Positions 35,438 to 44,177 of a DNA stretch of 64,000 nt are shown in pieces. The first letter of the stretch is position 1, and each line of letters begins with the position of its first letter. A model generated the notes under the pieces. It searched no databases. It was given only the letters and a program-made list of their open reading frames with translations, and was not told the DNA's origin. A program made the translations under genes and the position numbers. Source of the DNA: Anabaena catenula FACHB-362 (GTDB lineage: Bacteria; Cyanobacteriota; Cyanobacteriia; Cyanobacteriales; Nostocaceae); NCBI RefSeq assembly GCF_014698735.1, contig NZ_JACJTQ010000027.1:20001-84000 (forward strand), given 5' to 3'.

Positions 35438-38400
35438 TCAACCTGTTTGTGCTAGTTGTTGTTGGTTGAGATAGAAATAATGACCTCTCTTGGCAATTAA
35501 TGCTTCGTGAGTACCACTTTCCACTAAAACGCCGCGATCTAAAACTAAAATTAGGTCAGCATGACGTACTGTAGAAAGGCGATGGGCAATGATCAAACTT
35601 GTACGTCCTTGGAGGATTTGTTTGAGGTTATTCTGAATAATTCGCTCAGATTCTGCATCCAGATGACTGGTAGCTTCATCTAATATTAAAAGGCGCGGAT
35701 TTCCAAGTAAAGCACGGGCTATTGCTAGACGTTGGCGTTGTCCCCCTGATAACATTCCTCCACCTTCACCTATTTGGGTTTCATAACCCATAGCCATGCG
35801 TTTAATAAACTCATCTGCACCTGCAAGCTGCGCTGCTTCGATAATTTCTTCTAGTCTCGCTTCGGGATGAGCAATGCTAATATTTTCCCGAATTGTTCCC
35901 CCAAACAAAAAGGTTTCCTGGTCAACAACTCCAATTTGCGATCGCAGCGATTGCAAAGAAATACTAGTCACATCTTGATTGTCAATTAACACTCTACCAT
36001 CTGTCGGTGGATATAAACCTAAAATCAGCTTAGAAAGAGTAGTTTTTCCTGAGCCACTCCGCCCTACAACTGCTACAGTTTGCTCAGGTAAAATGTCAAA
36101 ACTTAAATTTTCGAGGATGTTAATCTCGCTTTCGGGATGATAACGGAAAGTCACATTATCAAACCGAATCCGCCCATGTAAGCTGGGTAAAATATGGCGG
36201 GTTTGGGCTGATAAATCTTCTTCGGGTTCAGCTTCTAAAACATCATTAATCCGCTCTGTAGAAACAATTACTTCTTGTACTTGATTCCAAAGCACAATTA
36301 ACCGTTGAAAAGGCTGAATAATGTTGCCTAGCAACATATTAAAAGCCACTAATTGCCCAATTGTTAATTGGTTTTGAATGACTAACCAAGCTCCAAACCA
36401 TAATAATACTGTACTCGCTATGGATTGAATAGTAGAACTAAGAATTTGTAGTTGGTTACCAATTACTTGACCACTAAAGGTTTTTTTCGTCAAATTATTC
36501 AGTAATTCTTCCCAACGCCAACGGACTGTTTGTTCAATGGCCATTGAGCGAATAGAAGAAATCCCTGACAGGCTTTGAATCAAGTAACTATTTTCTTTTG
36601 TTACTGCTGTAAAAACCTCACGGCTAATGCGACGTAAAAAGGGTGTAGCCACTAGTGCTAATAACACAAAAGGCGGTACAATTGCTAAGGTCATCCAAGC
36701 CATAGGCGGACTGTACCAAAACATCAACCCCACATAAATAAACACGGTCAGCAAATCTAAAACAATAGATAGTGCTTCTCCAGTTAAAAAACGCTGAATT
36801 TTTTGATTTTCTTGGACACGAGAAACAATATCGCCAACATAACGCGACTCAAAAAATGACAGAGGTAGGCTAAATGTATGTTTAATAAAACCTACCATTA
36901 ATGCTACACCAATCCGGTTAGCTGTGTGGTCTAGTAAATATTGTCTGAGTCCATTGATGACAACACGGAATAAGCCAAAAATTAGCAACCCAAAACCAAC
37001 GGTGTTTAAAGTAATGGTGCTACCCTGGACTATTACTCGGTCTAATAATAGTTGAGTAAATAAAGGTGTGACCAGTCCAAAGACTTGAATTAATACCGAA
37101 GCCACAAATACTTCTAGGAGTACTTGGGAGTGCGGTTTAACTAAATCAAATAACTGCCAAAAGGTTGTATTAGATTCTGGGGTTTCTTTGAGTGAGTTTG
37201 TCGGTTGTAATAACAACGCATAACCTGTCCAACCGGCTTTGAATTCCCCAATAGTTAGGTGACGTTGACCGATGGCGGGATCAGCAACAATTACCCGTTT
37301 TTTGGTAATTTCATAGACGACGATGTAATGTTTACCTTCCCAATGTGCGATCGCCGGTAGGGGTTGTTGTGCTAATTTATCTAAACTGGCTTTTACCGGA
37401 CGAGTCGCAAACCCAATACTTTCAGCCGCTGTAGTTAAACTTCCCATTGATGCACCAGCACGGTTAACATTGGCAAGTTCCCGCAAGCGATTAATACTGA
37501 AGTTTTTACCCCAATAACGGCTAATCATCACTAAGCAAGCTGCACCACAGTCAGAGGCGCTTTGTTGCTCAAAAAATGGATAACGTTTGCTAACTTTGCG
37601 CCACCAATTGCCCGCAGTGACTGTAGGACTGGGAAAGTAGGTTTGGCGTTGTTTCGGCTGTGGTTGTGTCTGTGTCGTTGCTTGGGGAAATTGAATTACA
37701 TTGCGGTTTTTGGCGGGAATTTCCCGCTTTGGTGGTTGTGGAATAGGAATCTCTGGACGCTCTGGGGTGTCAATTAATTCTGCTAATTGTGGCCAGTGTT
37801 TTAGCGCCGCTATCCAGTGATCATGACGTAAAATGTAAGCGATCGCAGGTTGAGTTGCTTGCCAACTTCCCTGTTGAGAATTGACAAAAATAGTACCTGG
37901 TATTAAAACTTGTCCTTGAGAATGCTGGAGTTCTCCTTGACGCACTAGCAAAAGCTTAGTATCTTTGGTGGTTTTGGCGTTTAGGGAACCAGTTTCTAGA
38001 TTTTGCCTTTCAAATAGAGACAGTGCTTTTAACATCTCCTCTACCGATTCATGGCGAGGTAGAGCAGTGTTTTGGCACAATAACATCAGTGTATCCCAAA
38101 GTTCAGCCTTAATAAGCAAGCGCTCACTTACATTAGCAAACTGCTTAATTACCTCTTGGGAAAGATAACCCACTTTTAAATTAACAGAAGCTCTGGCCAC
38201 ATAGGAACTAAATTCCTGTTCGGGAAATAAAGTCAATTCCCCAAATGATGACCCAGATCCAAGAGTGGTAATTAAATTATTCAAACCATCTAGCAGTCTT
38301 ACTTTACCCGTCAGCACAAGATAAATTCCCGGTGCTGCTGTTGTAGATTGCCAAAACTGCTTGGCTATTGGTGGTTCGATAATTTCTAATGCTTGAACAC

Positions 38401-38488
38401 AAGATTCAAGTTCTTGTTCTGAGAGTGACTCACCCAAACTTTGGGTGATTTGTTCAACTAACTGTGACTGAGAAAACGCTGATGGCAT
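35438..38488 (-). CDS. Peptidase-containing ABC exporter (PCAT) with cNMP-binding domain, HetC-like
   Basis: A 1016-residue protein. Domains: cyclic-nucleotide-binding-like (about 15-120, LVLTGKVRLLDG, GSSFGELTLFPE) followed by a second degenerate copy (about 145-240); a Pro/Gln-rich linker; a C39 peptidase (305-430) with complete triad Cys314 (SASDCGAACL), His387 and Asp403; six membrane helices (450-740); an ABC ATPase with Walker A GRSGSGKTT (809-817), LSGGQ (913-917) and Walker B LLILDE (933-938). It should cut leaders after Gly-Gly and export the core. The architecture is that of HetC, but hetP is not directly adjacent and HlyD is, so it may be a paralogue. Substrates are probably the peptides at 27186-29117. 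Confidence 0.93.
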   Translation of the reverse strand: MPSAFSQSQLVEQITQSLGESLSEQELESCVQALEIIEPPIAKQFWQSTTAAPGIYLVLTGKVRLLDGLNNLITTLGSGSSFGELTLFPEQEFSSYVARASVNLKVGYLSQEVIKQFANVSERLLIKAELWDTLMLLCQNTALPRHESVEEMLKALSLFERQNLETGSLNAKTTKDTKLLLVRQGELQHSQGQVLIPGTIFVNSQQGSWQATQPAIAYILRHDHWIAALKHWPQLAELIDTPERPEIPIPQPPKREIPAKNRNVIQFPQATTQTQPQPKQRQTYFPSPTVTAGNWWRKVSKRYPFFEQQSASDCGAACLVMISRYWGKNFSINRLRELANVNRAGASMGSLTTAAESIGFATRPVKASLDKLAQQPLPAIAHWEGKHYIVVYEITKKRVIVADPAIGQRHLTIGEFKAGWTGYALLLQPTNSLKETPESNTTFWQLFDLVKPHSQVLLEVFVASVLIQVFGLVTPLFTQLLLDRVIVQGSTITLNTVGFGLLIFGLFRVVINGLRQYLLDHTANRIGVALMVGFIKHTFSLPLSFFESRYVGDIVSRVQENQKIQRFLTGEALSIVLDLLTVFIYVGLMFWYSPPMAWMTLAIVPPFVLLALVATPFLRRISREVFTAVTKENSYLIQSLSGISSIRSMAIEQTVRWRWEELLNNLTKKTFSGQVIGNQLQILSSTIQSIASTVLLWFGAWLVIQNQLTIGQLVAFNMLLGNIIQPFQRLIVLWNQVQEVIVSTERINDVLEAEPEEDLSAQTRHILPSLHGRIRFDNVTFRYHPESEINILENLSFDILPEQTVAVVGRSGSGKTTLSKLILGLYPPTDGRVLIDNQDVTSISLQSLRSQIGVVDQETFLFGGTIRENISIAHPEARLEEIIEAAQLAGADEFIKRMAMGYETQIGEGGGMLSGGQRQRLAIARALLGNPRLLILDEATSHLDAESERIIQNNLKQILQGRTSLIIAHRLSTVRHADLILVLDRGVLVESGTHEALIAKRGHYFYLNQQQLAQTG

Positions 38489-38506
38489 TTCCTTACCTCC
38501 AAAACA

Positions 38507-39109
38507 CTAATAGTTATTGGTCTGAATCAAATTAAATGACCAATTGAAACTAGGTTCAGAGCTAGATTGCAAATCGCCAATTGTGATACCAGCATCCTGA
38601 GTTTGAACATTTGTAGGTTGATGGGAACTTTTGCGTTTAGTCGAAAGTCCCATTTGTTTAAGTAAGCGGTTAATGTGGCGATCGCTAATTTCAATTCCCA
38701 ATTCATTCGCTAAATGTTTACTTAACCATTGAGCCGTCCAGTAACCAAAAGCATAGCCATATTCACGCGGACTATGACTGACCAATTCCTTCAATCTTTC
38801 AATATATTGATGATTAACAGTCTTTGGTCTACCTATCGGTCGCTCATTCCATTTATGTGCCATACCAGCCTCAGCTATACCTATCCAGTACCGCGCCATC
38901 TCTTGAGAACAACCGATAATTTCACAGATATGAGATTGAGATTTACCCATATCTGCTAACAACATAATTTCAATTCGTCGCCGATATTCTGGTTGTATAT
39001 TAGATTGCAAGTTCTTCAGCAGCGCCTTCCGCTGAAACGGTGTTAAAAACTTGCTCTCGTGTGCATCGTAAATATCAAAAGCGTTGTTTTGACTTGAAGA
39101 AAATGACAT
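38507..39109 (-). CDS. Transposase-like HTH protein, candidate regulator of the export module
   Basis: About 200 residues from the ATG at 39109 (the frame opens at 39166). The sequence FQRKALLKNLQSNIQPEYRRR then IEIMLLADMGKSQSHICEIIGCSQEMARYW is an HTH like the N-terminus of IS630-type transposases. It continues with a second winged-helix half (REYGYAFGYWTAQWLSKHLAN, ISDRHINRLLKQMGLSTKRK). The DDE nuclease domain is absent; the end is a unique Ser/Gln-rich tail. It lies 18 bp before the exporter gene, so it is translated from the same mRNA. I infer a domesticated DNA-binding regulator; a decayed transposase is the alternative. Confidence 0.75.
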   Translation of the reverse strand: MSFSSSQNNAFDIYDAHESKFLTPFQRKALLKNLQSNIQPEYRRRIEIMLLADMGKSQSHICEIIGCSQEMARYWIGIAEAGMAHKWNERPIGRPKTVNHQYIERLKELVSHSPREYGYAFGYWTAQWLSKHLANELGIEISDRHINRLLKQMGLSTKRKSSHQPTNVQTQDAGITIGDLQSSSEPSFNWSFNLIQTNNY

Positions 39110-39166
39110 AATTCTTACCAGTTGCCGTCTATTATTGTGAAATTTGGGCAAGTTTATCCCTGACAT

Positions 39167-41002
39167 CTGTTGCTAAAATCCAGATGCAAAATTAATTAGC
39201 CAATTGCGGCTAACCAAGTATTTATGACATGATTTGCAATTAAGACTCTGGCTTTCTCCCCTAGCTTGCTGAAAATCCAGGCAAGTATTTCGCCATTTAA
39301 TCAAATTTTGCTCCATCCATATCCGATATTAAAAATCTTTGTTTCGGAGAAATTTTTATCAAACATCCTGATGCAAATCATGTAATTTTGGGTTTTCCCT
39401 ATCCTCCAAATTTTCTGGAGTAGATAGTTTTTAAGCAGTGGTAAGCATCCTTGAACAATATGCAGCAAGATAGCTGTTTTCTATTAAACAGCAGTATTTG
39501 GTAACAAACCTAGAACAGTAAAAAGCAATAATTTCTAGCCTTTCCTAATACCTAGCGCAACCACCATATTATGTTGTCAAGCCATTTGCCCTTAGTTGAT
39601 ATTCACAGTAATACAATTTAGAGCCTGCTGGTAACTCTAATTGTGAGGATGTTATTGAACGCTGCCATGCAGGTTCATATCTGAACATCCAAATATTTAA
39701 GTAAGTTGAGTTTGGATTACTCAACAATGAGGTAAAACCTGTTTTAAGGATTGAAGCCTAAAAGTAGCTAAGATCAGGTAAGGAAGCAATCTATTTCTTA
39801 GACTAGCCTAAGACTAGTATTTTCTCATCAGCAGATTGTCATAAATCTGAAAATTTTACACAAGAGAACTTAAAAGAAAAAGCTACATTTCCTCACTGTT
39901 TATCTTAATCTACTATGATTCATTTCCAAATTTTCCTACATCTGCGCCTGGAGTTTATAGAAAAAATAAAATCTTTATTCAATCTTTATATAAATTTTAT
40001 ATAAAGTTTATATTTATCCGTAAAAACTAATATAGTTTTTATAAACTTTTAATTTTTTACAAAGGATTTACAATTTACAGCAGATTTCAGGTTGCAGGAG
40101 TTATACCAACTCTCTATGATAGCTTGCGTGGCGTAGCCATAGATGCGCCAAATTAGATAGGAAACGAACCGCGAAGGCGCGTTCGCGGTAGCGTTGCGAA
40201 GCAAAGGACGCGTTCGCGGTAGCGTTGCGTAGCAAAGAAAGAAATAAAAGATTAAAAAATTTGGCGCAGGCTCACAAAGAAATGGTATTACACAATGTAA
40301 TAACAAAGCCATATAAAAACAGAGTTTCAACCCTGTTCCCTGCTGTATATAAGATTGCTACAAGCTATAATTTTTACAAAACAAAAATAGAAGCTGTTCA
40401 AATTTGCCAGCTTCCATTACTCACTATATAAATTGCCAGTTTATACAGCGAACATAATCCTGTTTGGGAGTAATAGGATTACAAGAGTTGAAAGAAAAGC
40501 GTAATAGCTAATAATTTCTACCAGCCATAAACGTGATTTCACAGTAACTTTCCATTTTCCAATCTACTTTTGGCACTAAAGTTTTGAAAACTCCAGTCAG
40601 ATCCAATAGAGCAGAAGAAGTTCTGTAACTATCTCAAGGTTTAACTGAGGGAAGCCACTACCCCAATTTCTGATTGCTCAGAATTCCTATAAACAAGAAC
40701 CACCACTAGTTACTGTTCATCAGTCTTGGTGTAATAGTTATCTAATCCATGCGGAACTAATTGCTGAAACAGTCAGTTTTATGTATTTTCATGGTTAGAC
40801 ATAAGCATTGGTTTGATTGGTAAAATGGATTTTTAGCCATTCACCTCTTTTCGGTTGTTACTTCTAATTTATAGGATGTTAGTATTCTATATTTGCCAGA
40901 ATGGCAAATTTTTACATTGATGTATCGTAGAGACATTCCATAGGAACATCTCCACAGTACGGGTTAATGAGTCTATCCAATCTACAATTCTTTGTAAGCA
41001 AG
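39167..41002. other. Long intergenic region with tandem Nostoc-type repeats
   Basis: 1.8 kb without a supported gene. Notable parts: several AT-rich stretches (39960-40060), the AGCTTGCGTGGCGTAGCCAT repeat at about 40113-40140, and a direct repeat at about 40178-40237 in which GCGTTCGCGGTAGCGTTGCG followed by AAGCAAAG or TAGCAAAG occurs twice. Two reading frames of 68 and 93 codons crossing the repeats are artefacts. The promoter of the export module must lie near 39200. Confidence 0.6.
40165..40240. repeat. Two-copy 31-bp direct repeat (GCGTTCGCGGTAGCGTTGCG type)
   Basis: Two copies of GCGTTCGCGGTAGCGTTGCG plus (A/T)AGCAAAG lie head to tail. Such GC-rich short tandem repeats are common in intergenic DNA of Nostocales. 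Confidence 0.85.
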
Positions 41003-41386
41003 CTATGCGGATTGCTTCTCCCTGTGGCTACCACGTACTTCTGCTTTTTGCTTACCACCAACTTCCAGATAAGCTAAATCTTTAATTTTGCTCAGACAGC
41101 TAGGTGCAAGATGACTATCAGACCTTTTCTCTGTCGTTTGTTTGGCAATTTTGAGATTGTCATTGTGTTGTGCAGTTGACCTACTCATGCGGGAGTTTTC
41201 TTTGAGGAGTCGGTTATAAGTGCGGTAAGGAATGTAATGCAGAGGATTGTAACCAACAAACCGCAGCATTAAAACACAAGCCCAGGAATACTTACCAGCT
41301 AGAATTGCTTCTATTACTTGGTCAAACTGTTCAGGTTGGATTTTCTTATCTAAGTTGCTACTATTGCCAGAAATATCTTGATTCAT
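41003..41386 (-). CDS. hetP: Heterocyst differentiation protein HetP
   Basis: A 127-residue protein. The core [20 protein letters not shown] and [20 protein letters not shown] is the diagnostic HetP sequence, and the C-terminal [22 protein letters not shown] also resembles HetP. The Anabaena protein is longer (159 residues by memory), mainly in the middle linker. HetP promotes commitment to heterocyst formation, acting after HetR. In Anabaena it follows hetC; here the immediate upstream neighbour is an unrecognised 198-residue ORF and the nearest HetC-like gene lies 2.5 kb downstream. Confidence 0.9.
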   Translation of the reverse strand: MNQDISGNSSNLDKKIQPEQFDQVIEAILAGKYSWACVLMLRFVGYNPLHYIPYRTYNRLLKENSRMSRSTAQHNDNLKIAKQTTEKRSDSHLAPSCLSKIKDLAYLEVGGKQKAEVRGSHREKQSA

Positions 41387-41655
41387 AGTACGTGTTAGCT
41401 TTTTTGAAGGTAGTAAACTAGTCCAGTTTCTTCGAGTTTTGTTGTGTCAAGTGCTGTTTACAAACTGCAATACTAGTCCACCTCACCAACTTTGATGGGT
41501 TCACAACAGAAAGAAAAGTCATATTCTCTCCATGCTTGCCTTCACCCAGCAATTGTGGTTTGGTCAATTACTAGCCTTGAAACAGCTGTTGAATTAATTA
41601 CAGGAATATATTAGTAATGGATTTGTGGCGAATGTTGAAAAAATAGTAAACGTTT

Positions 41656-42252
41656 TCAACAGGCACATCCCGAAAGTTTCCCAGTTCTGAGCAGTTCCCT
41701 TAACTTCCAGTTATCAGCGCTATATCTAAAACTTCTGTGTTGTTTTCGCTGCATCTGGATACTATGGAACTGAGTTTTAGTTTTAGCAATTTTTGCTGCT
41801 ATCTGGGTAGTTTTCTGTATGTTCGGGAGAAGCTTCAATATACTAACTTTCAAAGCTAACGCTCTTTGGGTGGCTTGTTCTACTCTAGCTATCATCACCC
41901 CGAAAGTTTGAGCCGTTAAAGCTGTGATTTGCTTTCCTTGGGTATGACTGACTTGTGCAATCTCTCCTGTACATACCCACACCACAGCCGTGAGCCAAAA
42001 ATTTAAGCTCCTCCTCCACACTAAATTCAGAAGGGCTGAAAGTGCCTTAGTCTGAAAGGATGTAGACCTGTTACCTGTTTTATTAATTGCTATATCACTA
42101 CTTTTCCGTATGGCTGATAAAGTTACCCTTTGTGAAAGTATGGAACTTTCATAAATGGCTACCTGACGAGGATGCAAATCATAGTACTTTTTCCCTAAGT
42201 TACCTCGTTGGCTTGATGTTTCGACTGCATTTGACCTGATGATTTTTTTCAT
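41656..42252 (-). CDS. Unrecognised protein upstream of hetP
   Basis: A 198-residue reading frame with ATG at 42252. I do not recognise a family. It is basic (many Lys, Arg, Gln), with one possible membrane segment (NFWLTAVVWVCTGEIAQV, about 84-101) and then a long, probably helical and amphipathic part (ITALTAQTFGVMIARVEQAT, ALALKVSILKLL). It ends in CAC. No overlapping frame is better. It lies 270 bp before hetP on the same strand, so co-transcription is possible. It may be lineage-specific or not a gene at all. Confidence 0.45.
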   Translation of the reverse strand: MKKIIRSNAVETSSQRGNLGKKYYDLHPRQVAIYESSILSQRVTLSAIRKSSDIAINKTGNRSTSFQTKALSALLNLVWRRSLNFWLTAVVWVCTGEIAQVSHTQGKQITALTAQTFGVMIARVEQATQRALALKVSILKLLPNIQKTTQIAAKIAKTKTQFHSIQMQRKQHRSFRYSADNWKLRELLRTGKLSGCAC

Positions 42253-44177
42253 TGCGCTGACCTGTGATTGAAAACCTGACTGTTTTTAATCAAGTCTGTT
42301 TGCTACTTTGCCGTATTGACCCTGTTTTTCTGTGCAGTTTTGTAGATGTTACCTAGTGGTAGGGGTTGTTGATGAAGACAACCGTCATTGAGTACTTCTC
42401 GGCTTTGGCTTTTGTTTACCAGTGAATGAAAGGTAAAAATTTACCTTTCTTTTCTAAGTTAGCTGGCTTGGTAGATGCTGTTGTGTCTCTTGAAAAATCC
42501 ACAACCCTTAATTCAATAATTTTTACTGGATATTATTGTATAACTTGCCGCCGAGCATTAGGAGAGCTTTTCAGTAAGGTCTCATAATTTTTAACTTAGC
42601 CGAGAAGATAATTCATATTTGAATCTCAATGTCTACATTCGTATTTATACTATTTTTTGTCGCTAATGTCATCTGCCACTTTGGCAGTCCTATAAGTTAA
42701 ATTTACTTAATGTCTCTAGATATTCACTTATGGATTGTGCAGCTTTGAATTTTGTCCTATATTGATCAAAAAAATGAGGGGTTACACCCCCTATTTTATG
42801 AATTGAAAAAAGTTTATTATGCTTGTTTTAGTGGCAAATTATCTTGCTTGTTTTTGTTAAAAAAGCTTATATATAAACAACTCCAGATACTTTCTAAAAC
42901 CACCGAATTCACTTTTTTGATTAAAATTAGCCCTGACTGGTTAGTTATTATATATTGTTATATGTTTTGTCTGAAAATCTGATCTGAAAATCTTTACAAC
43001 CACACTAAGCTCAGTTATCCGCTAGGAAAATAGGAGTAATGATTGCATAGAAACTAGCCATATAATCCAGACATTAACTGGTTAATACTACTCTTGTATG
43101 CTATGATATATTAACCTATTTTGTCACCATAAAATTAAAATAAAAAAACACCCATTAAGGGGTGTGCTGATAAAAAAGTCTAGTAGGCTTAATCGAACCT
43201 TAAACATATAATTTAGCATCTAAACGCCAGTTAGCAGGCAAATAATGCTTCTATATTTTTTTTGAAAAAAATTACCCGATTCTGGGAATATAATTACTCG
43301 ATTTGTGTAAAATTACTATTGTTATTTGGGTTTGATTAAATAGAAATAAAAATCGTTAATTGTGATGATTTTCTGATTGTTAACTTATTTAAGTTTTATA
43401 CTTCGGTCTAGCTCAAGAATGTATTACTCTAGGAACTCTCTACTGCTGATGTTTTAGCAGCCATTAACATCTCATCATCTTTAAATTTGCTCAACCACTA
43501 AATCAGAGCTTTATTGACAATATGCGATTTAGGTATTATCATGTAAGTCCGACTCGCCCCAAATTGATACTGTTAATTTAATAGAGTATTTTATGAGTAA
43601 GGGGAATTTTCCTGACCCTGTATTTAGTATTCATTTTTCTGAATTTCCTTGAGATAGGTAGTAGCGGTATTTGCGGGGCTAATAATTAAGTGAGCAAAAC
43701 CTATGGTTTTACACGTTCACTGAGAAGATATTTTGACAAAAACCAGATAATCTAGCATTTTTTCTGGGGAAGAGATGAAATTTGTTATATTTATCACCAT
43801 GTACGGTGATAGGGACATATTTTAAAACATGAGTTGTGAGGTTTAAAACTTTCGACTCTTACCATTACTGACTTTTTCTGCGGTTTCCGGAAATAATTGG
43901 AAAATAAAATAAGAGTCTATAGATATAGATTATGTTTGGTTATGAATGATGCTTTTTCCATATAAATATTCAAATATTATCTATTTATACTTAACGCTGT
44001 TAATGTGACACTCAGATGTTTAAATTTTATAGTAATAAATTTGACTATATTTAAATTTTGATTTGAACATTTTCACAGTTTTGGAAAAGCGTAAAAATCC
44101 CGATATAGCCTAATTTATGGGAAAACTAGGCTTAATCAGTTTAAATCATAAAATACGTATCTTTATGATGCTGAGTA
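42253..44177. other. 1.9-kb AT-rich region with no convincing gene
   Basis: Only one clear structure: a hairpin ACACCC/GGGTGT at 43148-43165 that, read on the minus strand, is followed by seven T residues (terminator). A 76-codon AT-rich frame at 42752-42982 has no family resemblance and no ribosome binding site. An unknown small RNA cannot be excluded. Confidence 0.5.
43142..43165 (-). terminator. Rho-independent terminator in the gene-poor region
   Basis: On the minus strand ACACCC-CTTAAT-GGGTGT is followed by a run of seven T (A on the plus strand at 43142-43148). No annotated gene ends just before it, so it either marks the end of the long GH116 transcript or of an unannotated RNA. Confidence 0.6.

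Noticed and set aside
35438..38488. Calling the exporter hetC outright
   Set aside because: The domain order fits HetC, but hetP is not adjacent and the HlyD/parvulin/HTH context is that of peptide exporters in general; several such paralogues exist in Nostocales.
38507..39166. Intact insertion sequence
   Set aside because: Only the HTH part of an IS630-like protein is present, without DDE domain or terminal inverted repeats, and it is tightly joined to the exporter gene.
40049..40431. Two frames of 93 (minus) and 68 (plus) codons
   Set aside because: Both cross the GCGTTCGCGG tandem repeats; composition is that of translated repeats.
42752..42982. 76-codon AT-rich frame
   Set aside because: Leu/Lys/Phe-rich translation typical of AT-rich non-coding DNA, no ribosome binding site.
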